Below, piece after piece: positions 12,300 to 24,500 of a stretch of 64,000 nt of DNA. The translations under genes were made by a program, and so were the position numbers. This DNA is from Datura wrightii. Lineage: Eukaryota; Streptophyta; Magnoliopsida; Solanales; Solanaceae. The notes under the pieces are model-generated. The model saw only the letters and a program-made list of their open reading frames with translations, was not told the origin of the DNA and did not search any database. The stretch spans positions 52,777,001-52,841,000 of the forward strand of contig JASDFA010000001.1 in NCBI GenBank assembly GCA_035772735.1. The letters are read 5' to 3'. Position 1 is the first letter of the stretch, and every line of letters begins with the position of its first letter.

Positions 12300-12971
12300 C
12301 TAGAACGAAAATGATTTGAAGGATATCAAATGTAAAAACTTATATGGTTAAACATTTGAGTGAAGTTTTGAAATATGTTAATCACTGTTAAAAACATCAG
12401 CAATATAAAAATTAGCTGAAATTATTAATCACTTTTAAAAAAAGTAAAATTTGCAATATGAAAATTAGAAAACAGAACAGACAACAGAGCAAAACAACAA
12501 AATAGAGCAGAAAGGCAAAACAGAGGAAAATAACAAAACAACATAGAGGAAAATAGAGAAGAAAGAAGACGAAAGAAAAGAAAAACCAAAGGCTAGAGCA
12601 GCACATAAAACAGACATCATTGGAGAAGAAGAAGAAGAAGAAGAAGAACAAAATACCCTAGCAGGCCTGAAGGTCGATGGAAGCAGAATAAGAAAGGAGA
12701 ATAAGATTTGTCTTTCCTTAACACTGCTACCAGATTTGGAAACTGTTCAGGCATAACATTTAGCTATTATTCACACCTGTAATGTTTTACTATTGAAGCA
12801 AAGTGATAGAGAAACTTAAATACCAAATTAATGTGAATGTGGCAGTGGGCAGTGGCTCGCTTTAAAATCGAAATCCATTGCCCCTTTGCAACTCCATCCT
12901 TTCCCTGCTTAGTCCCTGCATCTTGTATAAGATCCTACTTACCAAGATACTTTGACAAGCATTGTAGTTAC
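12300..12971. other. Non-LTR flank of the Transposase_24 relic
   Basis: This AT-rich stretch upstream of the relic holds an A/G-rich run (about 12430-12660, with a (GAA)8 block) and ordinary-looking sequence to 12971. I recognise no further exon. It may be intron or upstream sequence of the relic. Confidence 0.4.
12625..12648. repeat. (GAA)8 microsatellite
   Basis: Eight uninterrupted GAA units are read directly. The phenylalanine-rich frame on the opposite strand is a by-product of this tract. Confidence 0.9.
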
Positions 12972-14497
12972 TGTAATACCTCGAAAGTGCCTAAGACTAG
13001 ACTCAGAATGTGAAACGGGAATAGCAGAAAAAATTAGGGATTTTGACTCAAAACCACGAGTCGTGGGAAGGTGTAATGAGTCATTACTGGGAGTTGTGGT
13101 AAGTTGCTGGGTGTGAAGGTCTTGACTAACGGGCCATGGTACGGCTCGCTGGTTGATGTGACAACCCGTTGTTATGAGTCGTGGTTATTAGCTGAGGAAG
13201 TAGGGGTCCGGAGTAACGAGTCAAGGTACAACCCGTAGGATGGTGTAACGGGTCGTAGATTGGAGCCTTTGTGTAGCGCCGAGGTACCAATTTAGGGTGG
13301 TACGGGTGGTAATATGACTCTTTGTAAGAAACCACATGTCATTGTGAGTGCCCATAGGAGGGAGCAGGAAATCCTCCCAGTCTTGGTAACTGATGGAACC
13401 CACAACTCGTTGGATATAGGTATGAGTCATGGTGCGACTCGTGGAGAATTCCAGAATGCAGGTTTCATTAGAGGTAGTAACGGATGGTAACCACGATTCG
13501 TAGTAAGGAGGTACGACTCGTAGTATGATTCGGGGTCACTTGCAATGTTGAATTTTCAAATTTTTTATTAAGGGTATTTTCATAAATCCTAAGCTCTAAG
13601 GTCCTAAAGTACGTCATTTTAAGCTCAGATACAAGGGTTCTAAGGATGTTTAACCTATCCTAAGCCTTACCATTCCATGCACGCAAGTTTAGAGTTCTTC
13701 ATTGGAGATCAAGCTTGAGGAATTCCCTCAATTTTCTCGAATTTTCTTTGGTCTTTCAAAAGGGAGAGTAAATCAGATTTGCGCAAGTATGTAGGGCTAT
13801 GAATAAGATTTCCTTTCACTCTCATGCTCAAAATTCTTCTCAATTCTATGAATTTAAATTCTAGATTCAAGTTCATGATTTTTGGGGTTTAGTTCTAATT
13901 TTGTGTAATTCTTTATGATCTTATCTATGGGTCAATTTCCTTCATTTATCAAATCATGTTTTAAGATCTATGGGAAGATTTTAAACCTATTTTGGTTATT
14001 AATTCATAGTTTCAAATTTTAATCAAACTATGCCCAATTATGCAAGCTTCATGAAAAGCCAAGTGATGATTCTATTATGATCTTGATTTTACTAAGTCTA
14101 AATTATGAATTAGGATTCATGTTATGATTTCTCTTCAAGTACTCTTCATGGATTTATGAATATAAAGTATATGGATTTTCACAAATAGGCATGTTCTTCA
14201 TGATTATGAATTTATGATTTTGGCTGACTCACGGGCCTTATTTCATGGCTAGTTTACGTATTTCAAGCATGCTTATGATTATCATGATTTAAACTAGCCC
14301 ATGAATCTCATGTACATTTTCCCTACTATTATATGAGCACTATATATATTTTGCGAGTAGTACTTAACATCGAGTAGACTCGGAGTCCAAGCATACCCTG
14401 TGTTTTAGGACTACGTGCCAACATAGCCATGATGGGACATCCCTTGAAACTGTCCCCCTTTGCCCGAATGGGCCTTTCATTGTGATACCACACCTCT
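12972..14497 (+). repeat. A2: family A LTR, cut by element G
   Basis: It starts TGTAATACCTCGAAAGTGCC, a family A LTR start, after flank GTTAC. It keeps the landmark AAGTACGTCATTTTAAGC (about 13606) and runs to CACACCTCT, where G's LTR begins. The equivalent point in G's LTR is near 16005, so roughly the last third is missing. It is dense in ACGACTCGT-type motifs at 13050-13540, for example CCACGAGTCGTGG at 13054-13066. Confidence 0.82.
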
Positions 14498-16795
14498 TGT
14501 AATATGCCGAAAGTATCTAAGATTAGACTCGGGATTTAAAATGGAAGTTGGCTAAAAACTGGGAAAAATTCCCACAGGACGGATGACCCAACGGATCATT
14601 CGTCCAACCAACGATCTGTGGGAAGCAGTCGTGGGAAGGACAAGGCCTGGTGACAGTGGAAACAATGAGCAAGGTGACGACTCATTTTTTTTCAACGAGT
14701 CGTTGTTTGGAGCCGTGGTGGCTACTAGACCTCAACTTAAGGGAAGGTAACGGGTCATCCCACGACTCGTGAGAAGTAATGGGTCGTGGTCACCAGTCGT
14801 TGTATGGGGATAGCTATATTTTCTAATGGACCTAACGGAAGGAAACCATGAATCATTGGAGAATGTAACGAGTCGTGGTGAGGCTCATTCTAAGGAGTAG
14901 TACAGGACCTGAAGGAGGAAGCAACGGACGTAACAATGACCCCTTGTTTGGTAGGACGACTCGTCCTGTCGAGTCATGGGATCGAATATGAGATTAGGGA
15001 TTTTGGCAGTACAGATGACAAATGGATACTACGAGTCATGGTATACTCTAACGACCCATTAGTTCATCCGTTAGTCTGTCAATGCAGATTTTTCATGGTT
15101 TTTCATTAAGGGTATTTTTGTAATTCCTACACTCTAAAGTCCTAAACTACGTCGTTTTAAGTTATTTTTTGAGTATATTAATATAGTTAAGCCCTTCTAT
15201 CCTATTCATTCTCAAGCATGCGAAGTTAAAGGATTGAAGAGGTGATAAAGCTTGTCTTCAAGGCTTTCCTCATTGATTTCCATTGGTCTTTCAAGGAGTG
15301 GTGAGATTTGTTTTTCCCAGGTATGTAGGGTTATGAATGGGTGTTTTCATTCACACACATGCCCAATCTCTCCTAATTCATGAAATTTGATCAAAAAATC
15401 TTATGGGGTTTTAACTTAAATCTTGTGGAATTCTAATGATCTATCAATGGGTTATTGTCTTTCGTGATTTACATTACATTTTATGAATTATGATAAGATT
15501 CTACAACTATTTTGATTATAAATTTATTGATTTCGATTTCTACTAAATTAAGCCTAATTATGCATGTTCTATGATGAATCGAGTTGTGATCTTTATTTCA
15601 ATTGTTGATATTCATAAACCCATCATGATTTATGATTCGGCATATGGATTTATTCAAATACCTATTATAATTGATGATTTGAAAAGTATATATATGATCT
15701 ACAAGTATGTATGAATCCCATGATTTACTAATTATGTTTCTGGATGACTCACGGGCCTTACCCTCATGGCTAGTTCACGTATTTACAAGCATGCTTATGA
15801 CTATCATAATTTAATTAGACCATGAATCTCATGAATATTATACTATGAGTACTATATATGTTTTGGGAGTAACATTTAATACCAAGTAGGTTCGGGGCCT
15901 AGGTTCTGCCTCGAATCTCAGAACTATGTGCCATAGTAGGACATGATGGGACCTCCCTTATGACTGTCCCCTTTGCCCAAATGGTCCCTTTCATGTGTGA
16001 TATCACGCCCTTCACGGTTCTACTCTTGGCAAGGTACGAATACCCTCCCAACTAGAGGTTTATAGGTTGGGCTCCATGTGTTCTCATATGGGGTATATAA
16101 GTTATAAGAATCTCCTGCTGTTCCTCATGATTTATGCATGTTCATGATATTGTATATTGGCTCAAGTCAAGTTCAATAAAGCTTTTCTATTATTATTATG
16201 AATACGACTGAATCGCGAATGTTTTGAAAACCTTGAGCCTCATGTTATCGTATGGTACTTATGTCATGAGCATGTTGTCCCACTCTTATGATCTTTTATG
16301 AGCTTTTATATGCATTTTAAATGTCCGTTTTACTTACTTTGCATACTCGGTACATTTCGCGTACTGACCACATACTCTATGTTGTATCGTTTCATGATAT
16401 AGGACCCGGCTCTCAAGCTCAGCCCCATCAGTAGTCCATTTCAGAGTTTGGCTACCAGCCTGTTGGTGAGTCCTCATTTTCCGAGGGGCCATGTGTTTAG
16501 ACATTGATGTTCCTTTTGTTGCAATTTTTCTGGGTTAGTTGGGGATGTTGTCCCATCAACCCATCTGATATGATAGAGGCTTTCAGACTAATCGTAGTAC
16601 TCAGTTGTTATGTATTTAGTACTTTCCATGTATCATGCTATGTTGTGTACATTTATGTTTCCACTATATCATATGTTCAGTATTCCGCTTTAAGTGATAT
16701 GAAGTTAGATGAATGTTCATGCTATGGGTCGACTTAGAGTCTCTTGGGGCCCCTTGTCTCGTGTTATGATCCGGGTTCATGTTCAGGTCATGATA
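14498..16795 (+). repeat. G 5' LTR (family A, 2298 bp)
   Basis: It starts TGTAATATGCC and ends TCATGATA (a changed TGACA), with AACT before the primer site. The landmark CTAAACTACGTCGTTTTAAG lies near 15142. The U3-like part (14570-15060) is rich in ACGACTCGT/ACGAGTCGT motifs. The stretch 16320-16400 (TTTTACTTACTTTGCAT, GATATAGG) is shared with all family A LTRs. Confidence 0.85.
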
Positions 16796-16799
16796 AACT

Positions 16800-16812
16800 T
16801 GGTATCAGAGCC
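16800..16812 (+). other. Primer-binding site (initiator Met tRNA), G
   Basis: TGGTATCAGAGCC, a perfect 13-nt match to the usual plant site, lies 4 nt (AACT) after the LTR end. Confidence 0.93.
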
Positions 16813-17004
16813 ATAGGTTTGAAGTATCCTAGGGTGTCTAAAAGCCGTGTTAAGTAGAGTCTTTTTCATGGATGTGAAGCGCGCCACACTTATGACGAAG
16901 AGGCTACGAGACATTTAGGAAATGTTCCCTTCTTTCATGATCTATGTCGTGCGATGAAAAGTCTTTCTATTCTTTTAGTTCATGCTATTCGCGATTGCAG
17001 AATC

Positions 17005-18060
17005 ATGGCTCCCCGAAGAATGAATGGTAGGAGAAATGGGAATGGTGAAGGTCATGAGGATGGCAACGATAATGGGCACCATCAAGCCCCACCAGTTCAG
17101 GAGCACCAGGAACCAGAGCCGATTGCCCATGCTGAATTTCGAGCAGCTATACAAATGATGTCGCCGGCCTTGACCGTTCAGGTCAATCAGTAGGCTGTTG
17201 CACAAGTTCCGTAAAATGAAAATGCATCAGTAGCTTGAGTCAAAGATTTCTTGAGGATGAACCCGCAGGATTTCCTTGGGTCCAAGGTAGATGAGGACCC
17301 GTATGAATTCATCGACGAGATTCCAAAGATCACCCAGGTCATGGGGGTGACAAATGGAGAGTGTGTTGATTTGGCGTTTTATCAGTTGAAAGAGGTGCTG
17401 CATATTTGGTTTAAACAATGGAGAGAGAGCAGGGTAGTGGGAGCAGGCCCTATAGGTTGGGAAGAGTTTCATGCAGCCTTTTTGGACCGGTTCTTCCCTC
17501 GCGAGATGAGGGAATTGAAGCAGAGTGATATGTCGGTTCAGGAGTACACTCTAGAGTTAACCCGCTTATCCAAGTATGCACCGGAGTTAGTGGCAGACTA
17601 GAGGGCTTAGGTGAGCCGATTTGTGCATGCAGTGGCGGACTACTTGGATAAGGCCTGTAGGATCGCCATGCTGCATCAAGATATAGATTTTCCCCGCATA
17701 GTGTTGCATGCTTAGTAGATAGAGTTAGTGTATCAGAGGTAGAGGGAGGCCAAGAGGGCCAAGATGGACAATGATGGGATTTCTTAGCCTAGATCCGGGG
17801 GTGGAAAGCGTCAGCAATCTCATCATAGGTCTTTGGCTCCAGCACCATCCTTAGCTAGTACACCATCTGGATCACAAAGGATCGGAGGAGCAGGGCTTCA
17901 GATTCGAGAGGCCAGGATAGCATGCAGATAGAGTGCACTTTCCAAAGTTGTGCGAAGTGCAGAAAGAATCACCCAGGGAGGTGCCTAGCTAGCTCAAACG
18001 CTTGTTTCATGTGTGGCAAACCCGGACACAGACTCAGGGATAGCCCTTCGGCTAGATCAG
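17005..18060 (+). pseudogene. G gag remnant
   Basis: The start ATG at 17005 is followed by MAPRRMNGRRNGN, the basic Gag N-terminus of the family. The capsid-like region is open at 17251-17601 (FLRMNPQDFLGSKVDEDP, then HIWFKQW and RFFPREMREL), after in-frame stops TAG at about 17191, TAA and TGA. A frameshift precedes the nucleocapsid, where CAKCRKNHPGRC is followed by CFMCGKPGHRLRDS (18003-18044); the last Cys of the CCHC knuckle is Ser. Gag would coat the RNA in virus-like particles, but this copy is broken. Confidence 0.87.
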
Positions 18061-18129
18061 GGGGCGGTGGAGCCCGTATGCCAGCCGCTAGTTCAACCGC
18101 CCCAGCATCACGTCCCCCTCTGTAGGGTG

Positions 18130-18594
18130 TCGACTATTTCAGCTAGCGGTCAGCGCCAAAATAGGTTCTATGCCCTTGTAACCCATCAGGAGCAGGAGAA
18201 TTCACCGGATGTGGTTACTGGTATGTTGCGAGTGTTTCACCTTGATGCTTATGCTTTGTTAGATCCAGGGGCTACCCTATATTTTGTGACACCTTATATT
18301 GCTAGTAGCTTTGGAGTTAGTCCCGAAACCTTGTTAGAACCATTTTCGGTTTCTACTCTTGTTGGTGATTCGGTTGTAGCTTGGCAGGTGTATAGAAGAT
18401 GTCCAATCACTATATTGCATAAAGTCACCTCCGCAGACCTTGTAGAGTTATCCATGAGTGACTACGATATTATTCTTGGCATGGATTGGTTTTATGTGTG
18501 TTATACTTCTGTTAATTGTAGAACCCGTGCGGTGGAGTTCCACTTTTTGGGTGAGTCAGTCTTGGTGTGGAAGGTAGTTCGGTCGTGCCTGTAG
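18130..18594 (+). pseudogene. G protease region
   Basis: This is a retropepsin-like domain in one open frame. Its start is not real: the Met at 18013 lies in the shadow of the zinc knuckle. The active-site motif is LLDPGATLYF, with the catalytic Asp present and the DPG form of this lineage. It continues to DYDIILGMDW and FHFLGESVLVW, the junction to RT. It is part of a former polyprotein and is separated from RT by a stop at 18592-18594. Confidence 0.85.
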
Positions 18595-18719
18595 CTCATC
18601 TTATTTCCTATCTTAAGGCCAGGAAGATGATTTCCAAAGGTTGTATATATCATCTAGTTAGGGTTAAGGATGTTGAGTCCGAGACCCTGACTATCCAGTC
18701 AGTTCTGCAGTGAGTGAGT

Positions 18720-20060
18720 ACCTAGAAGTATTTCCGGATGATTTACCAGGTGTTTCTCCTGAGAGGGAAATTGATTTTGGTATTGACCTTCTTCCCAACA
18801 TGTAGCCTATATCTATCCCTCCTTACAGAATGGCTCCAGCCAAGCTAAAAAAGTTGAAGGATCAGTTGAAGGACCTGTTAGATAAGGGTTTCATTACACC
18901 GAGCAAGTCTCCATGGGGTGCACCAGTTTTATTTGTCCGAAATAAGGATGGTTCCCTTCAGATGTGCATTGATTATTGCTAATTCAAAAAAGTCATCATC
19001 AAGAACAGGTATCCTTTACCCAGGATTGATGATTTATTTGACCAGCTTCAGGGTGCCAAGTGCTTCTCAAAGATAGATCTCAGGTCTAGGTATCACCAAC
19101 TCAGGGGTCGGGAGGGTGACATTCCGAAGACAGCCTTCAGGATGCGGTATGGTCATTACGAGTTTGTAGTTATGTCTTTTGTACTAACGAATTCTCCTAC
19201 AGCTTTTATGGACCTGATGAACAGGGTGTTCAAGCCACACCTAGACATGTTCATGATCATGTTCATTGATGACTTCCTTATATACTCTCGAAGCGAGGAG
19301 GAGCATGCCGCTCATTTGAGAGTAGTGCTTCAGACTCTCAAGGATTGCCAATTATATGCCAAATTCAGCAAGTGTGAGTTTTGGTTGAACTCCATATCAT
19401 TTTTGGGCCATGTAGTATCAAGCGAGGGCATAAAGGTAGATTTTCATAAAATTGACGCGGTGAAGAATTGGCTGAGACTGGTAAATCCTTCAGATATTCG
19501 GAGTTTCTTGGGTTTAGCTGGCTACTATTAGAGATTTTTTTAAGGGTTTTTCATCTATTTTAGTGCCCTTGGCTAAATTGACCCAAAAGAAGGTGAAATT
19601 TCAATGGTCGGAGGCTTGTGAGAAGAGCTTCCAAGAGTTTAAGACTTGGCTTACCTCAGCACCGGTGTTAACCCTACCCGAGGGTACCGATGGGTTCATA
19701 AAGTATTGTTATTCTTCAAGGATCGGACTTGTTTGCGTATTGATGCAGCATGGGAAAGTCATAACCTATGCCTCCACACAGCTAAAGGTTCATGAGAAGA
19801 ATTTCCCGACGCATGATCTTGAATTGACCGCAGTGATATTCGCCTTGAAGATATGGCGACATTACTTCTATGGGGTCCACGTGGATGTGTTCACAGACCA
19901 TAAGAGTTTGCAATATGTTTTTACCCAGAAGGACCTTAATCTTCAGCAAAGGAGGTGGTTGGAGCTACTGAAGGACTATGATATAAGTGTCCTTTACCAT
20001 CCGGGTAAGGCTAATATAGTAGCAGACGCACTTAGTAGACTCTCTAGGGAGAGTGTGTCC
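18720..20060 (+). pseudogene. G reverse transcriptase and RNase H remnant
   Basis: The RT begins near PDDLPGVSPEREID (about 18735). LPRIDDLFDQLQGAKCFSKID is broken by one stop just upstream (TAA near 18980). The catalytic box is intact as MFIDDFLIYS (about 19260). A stop lies at about 19530 after FLGLAGYY. RNase H is open at 19563-20126 and carries LELTAV, FTDHKSLQY and PGKANIVADALSR. Its first catalytic Asp is Tyr (KYCYSS near 19707, for the usual CDAS). RT could have kept its active site, but RNase H could not work. Confidence 0.88.
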
Positions 20061-21568
20061 CATGTGGATGAGGGGAAGAAGGAGCTGGTGAGAGATGTAG
20101 ATTGGCCAGGTTGGGAGTTAGGTTGATTGACTCGACCAATGGCGGTGTTGTTGTGCAGAACGAATCGAAATCATTCTTGGTGACGTATGTGAAAGCTAGA
20201 CAAGATGAGGACCCAATTTTGGTAAAGTTGAAGGAAGTCGCTCAAATGATAAGGTAGAGATCTTCTCCAAAGGGGGAGATGGGGTGCTTCGATACTAGGG
20301 TCGCTTAAGTGTTCCGAACGTGGACGATTTGAGGAGCCGAATGTTGCATGACTATCCAAGATGGGGTGCTTCGATACTAGGCTCATGTATCAAAGTATTC
20401 TATCCATCTGGGTTTCACCAAGATGTACCATGACTTACGGGAAATTTATTGGTGGAATGGCATGAAAAGGGATATTCCAAAATTTGTAGCCAAGTGTCCG
20501 AAATGTTAGCAAGTAAAGGTTGAGTATTAGAGACCGGGAGGTGTACTTCAGGATATCAGTAGTTTTACTTGGAAGTGGGAAGAAATTAATATGGATTTCA
20601 TCACAGGTTTGCCTCATACTCACCGACAATATGACTCCATTTGGGTTGTGGTAGACAGGTTAACTAAGGCTGCACATTTTCTACCGGTTAAGACCACGGG
20701 TTCGGCCAAGGATTATGCCAAATTGTATGTCTGAGAGCTATTCCAATTGCATGGCCCTTATCCATCATTTCAGATCGGGGGTACTCAATTTACCTATCAG
20801 TTTTGGAGGTCATTTCAAAAAGGACTTGGTACACAGGTTAAACTCAGCACAACATTCCACCCTCAAATGGATGGTCAAGAGGAGAAGAAGATTCAGACCC
20901 TCTAGGACATGTTGAGGGAATGCGTGATTGATTCCAAAGGGGGTTGGGATGATCACTTGCCCCTGATCGAGTTTGCATACAATAACAACTATCATTCTAG
21001 TATTTAGATGGCGCTGTTCGAGGCTCTCTATGGATGAAGATGTAGATCGCCCATCAGATGATTCGAGGTTGGTGCGGCAACAATGGTAGGGCTAGATTCG
21101 GTTCATGAGGCTACGAAGAAGGTTCAATTGATAAGGGACAGGCTGAAAACCGCTCAGAGTCACCAAAAGTCCTATACCGATGTAAGAAGGAGAGAATTAG
21201 AGTTCAAGGTGGATGATTGGTTGTTTTTGAAGGTATCTCGCATGAAGGGAGTGATGCGGTCTGGAAAGAGAGGGAAACTTAGTCCTTGTTATGTTGGCCC
21301 TTACCGGATTGTGAAAAGAGTTGGCAAGGTGGCGTATGAGTTGGAGTTGCCCTCAAAGTTATCTTCCGTGCATCCTGTGTTTCATGTATCGCTCTTGAAG
21401 AAGTGTTTGGGTGATCCATCCCTAGTTTTCCCGGTGGACAATGTTTGTGTAAAAGACAGCCTTAGCTATGAGGAGGTTCCAGTGGAAATATTGGATCGTC
21501 AGGTTCGAAGGCTAAGGAACAAGGAAGTAGCTTCAATTAGACTGTTATGGAGGAATCAGCATGTTGAA
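20061..21568 (+). pseudogene. G integrase and truncated chromodomain
   Basis: The integrase N-terminal zinc region (20280-20520) carries a 22-nt duplication and several stops. Core pieces are legible: NMDFITGLP (about 20590), VDRLTKAAHF (about 20650) and ISDRG (about 20770). The C-terminal part is open from 21083 (LKTAQSHQKSYTDVRRRELEF, LSPCYVGPYRIVKRVGKVAYE). The chromodomain start ILDRQVRRLRNKEVASI ends at NQHVEG (about 21565), where an inverted LTR begins, so the last residues of that frame are junction-derived. Confidence 0.85.
20278..20381 (+). repeat. 22-nt direct duplication inside G integrase
   Basis: GATGGGGTGCTTCGATACTA plus GG occurs at 20278-20299 and again at 20360-20381. The first copy is in its expected place before the zinc region (DGVLRY). 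The second interrupts the position where relatives read a conserved EEAH-type stretch. Confidence 0.85.
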
Positions 21569-24500
21569 GGAGTTGACGTCCTCAAGAGATGAGGACTCAC
21601 ACTTCTGCTGCTGGGAGAGAGGTTTGAACGAAGTCTGCTAATTGCGCTGGGTCTGAGAACCTGTGGCTATATCATGAAATGATACAGCATAAAAGTATAC
21701 GTCAGTACTTTGAATGTACTGAGTAAATGAGAGAAAACATGATGCTAGATATAAATGACTGAACTGAATTGACATGCAATGACTAACTAATATACTGAAC
21801 TGAGATAACTGAAGTAAACTGAGATGGTTAGGATGACACTATCTTGTGGTAAAAAACATGCCCTAAGTCTGAAATACTAAGTCTGAGATACTACACTAAA
21901 CTGATCTGAACTGAGCTGACTAGTGGGAGAGTCTGTAACCGACATATAACCACGTGAGCTAGACGTGGAGTCCGATGTATACACCCCACCTGTATGACCC
22001 AATATACCTTGTCGGGGTATAAAGGCATGAACTGGGTGATCACATAAGTTTGGGGCCAATCAGGACAATAAATATTGTAACCTACGCTGGCGACGTAGTT
22101 TTGGGGACTTGGGTGCACTGGAACCCTAGTCCGCTCGGTGCTAAGTCCTACTCCCACCAGAAAACCTAAACTGAATACTAAGCTGATAGCTCGAAACCAG
22201 GGTCCAAGACTTGTCAGGGGTTTATAACTGAATGTACCCTAAGAGTCTTATTGGACCAGATCTTCAAACTGGGTTCTAGACTGGTCAGAGCTGCTCATCT
22301 AGAAGCATCGTAACCGTCTAAGAACAAACTGAAATCTAAACTGGAGTCCTAGGGATTGTCAGAGTTATCTGTCTGAGTGTCATGACCGCCTCATGGACCA
22401 ATGAAAACTGAGTTCTGAGTCTGATTCTTGTAACTGGGAGGTGGCACTGACACCTCGAAAATTTTTGTAGTCAAACTGATCTGATGACATTTTCTTACTT
22501 AGTTTGAGGATTCTAAATTTATTACTAAAACTGAACTGACAATAATTGAATTGAGACTCACTGCTACTATAAATATGGGGATTCCCACAATGGTAAGTTC
22601 GAGCTAACGTTCAATATTTCAATATTGGTGCAGAGTTAAAGATTCTCTAGTCCAATGGTTATGGCTAAATTGTTTTTCATCTCACAATACTTATCATTTT
22701 TGATACCACAAACTGGAGAAAAATAATTATAATCAACATAGGATAACATTCCACATGAATTAAATGAGGTCTATCAAGAAGTTCTTTAACATTCAAAAAA
22801 AATTGCAGGGATAGAATTACTTTTGTGAAAATAATCACCAAATAAATCATGAATTGATGGAAACCATAACTAAATATAATCACAGATATTATTCTAGGTG
22901 GATTAAAGGAAAATTTCATGAATTCAATTCACAATCGAAAACTCAAGGCTAGGATTTTATAGAATAAAATTAGAGAGGGATTTTGGGGACACATGGGAAG
23001 AACTATTCCCTTGGTGTATTCCCACATACCTGGCTGAAAATTTCCCAAAGAAGAAAACTAGAACTACTACAATGGAGGAAAACCCTAAGCTTGCTTGAAA
23101 GTTCTTGAGAGACTCTTCGATAATTTTTCTGAGAATGAACGTGGGGAATGAGGGGAGAGTGTCACGCCCCATCTTGGGAGGCATGACTGGCACCTGGTGC
23201 CCTACTAGGGTCTAAACTGGCCTGACTGAGCTTACGCACCTCTGGTGCATGACTATCACTAAATCTCAAATCAAGAAAACAATGGGCTATATCTCGACTG
23301 TAAACACAACCTCGGCTAACAAGGACTTATAGTCACCTATTAAAGAAAATAGCTACCAGAAACAGATAATAATAGGTTATCCTATGCGGGCCGACAAGAC
23401 CACCATGATGCCTAGTTATGACTGTATAATAAATCCAACACTGAGCTAAGCTATGGTCGACAAAGCCGCTATCTAACAGCTAAACAAGGCCCACACGGCC
23501 AACACGTAAGATAAAGCATACACGGGCCCCACACGACCGTTAATAGCTAGCCACAGGATATTTGAAACAATATGCAAGCCTCTAAGAGTGATATACTGGT
23601 TGAGACAGGGTCCCGACCTATTCATAGACTGTACACAAAAAGCGAGTCAACCTTCTAACTATGAGCTCCGGAGGAATGGAGCCGACTGCACTTCTAATAG
23701 GGCTAAAAACTAGGAAGGTCCTAATCTGCATCTATCTGCACCTGCAGGCAAGTAATGCAGCTCCCCAAGAAGGGAGGCAGTACAATATGTACTGAATATG
23801 TGAGGTGGTAACTGTAAATAACTGAATGAATTGAAATGAAACTGAAAAGAAGGGATAGAAATAATACCTGATTAGCTGAACTTCCTGTTATCTAATCTAT
23901 CAGTAACTACTGCAAACAAGAACATTACCTGGCCCACATAAGTCGAAAGGTACAACAAGCATAGAATAACCCACCCAGGGCCCCCCATGAGCCCTGGTGA
24001 GTACACTCCAATCTATATACCCTGGCAAGGTCGTACTGAGTCATCTAATAACCATAGACGTCCTACTAGTCCCCTTGGCAGCCCCTAAACTGTAGCTTTG
24101 TCTGAGTCTGGTGGACTCCTGATATCTGATATCTGCACCCGGGGCACCAGGCTCGACATGGGGTGTAGTGAAGTGCCGATCGACATAAAAATAGTCTAGC
24201 CATGGAATGGACTGTACGAGGACCTGGGACCCCATATTCTTCCCTTGCGGATGGCATACCGCTCCTTGGAGCAACATCATCTCGCCCCTAGCGAGCGACG
24301 ACACAGTTATTAACCCTGAGGTTGGCTATGGAGGGCTACACAGGGCAAAGTCAATCCCCAACTAAACCTAGAATACTGGTCTCAGCTAATAACAATTGCT
24401 AATCACTATAGATATACTTCTGGCTTTATTACTGGGATTCAAACTGAATTATAATACTGAAGAAACTAACTTGCCGAATGGATTTTCCTTAACATACCTG

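Larger units (their letters stand above)
14498..21568 (+). mobile_element. G: Tekay/Del-like chromovirus lacking its 3' LTR
   Basis: The order is 5' LTR (14498-16795), Met-tRNA primer site, gag, protease, RT, RNase H, integrase and chromodomain start. The coding order is complete, but every gene carries stops or frameshifts. The chromodomain is cut at about 21568, where a minus-strand family A LTR begins; no polypurine tract or 3' LTR follows. It was inserted into A2, with CCTCT (14493-14497) as the likely target site, but the partner copy is not visible. Confidence 0.82.

Noticed and set aside
12412..12651. Minus-strand frame starting with a run of Phe, possible signal peptide
   Set aside because: Created by the GAA microsatellite and A/G-rich flank.
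13050..13540. Repeated short palindromes resembling a CRISPR or integron-like array
   Set aside because: Spacing is irregular, units are degenerate and the context is a plant LTR; no cas or integrase of that kind.
16800..16812. Possible tRNA gene fragment
   Set aside because: Only the 3'-end complement is present, at the exact primer-site position; no cloverleaf.
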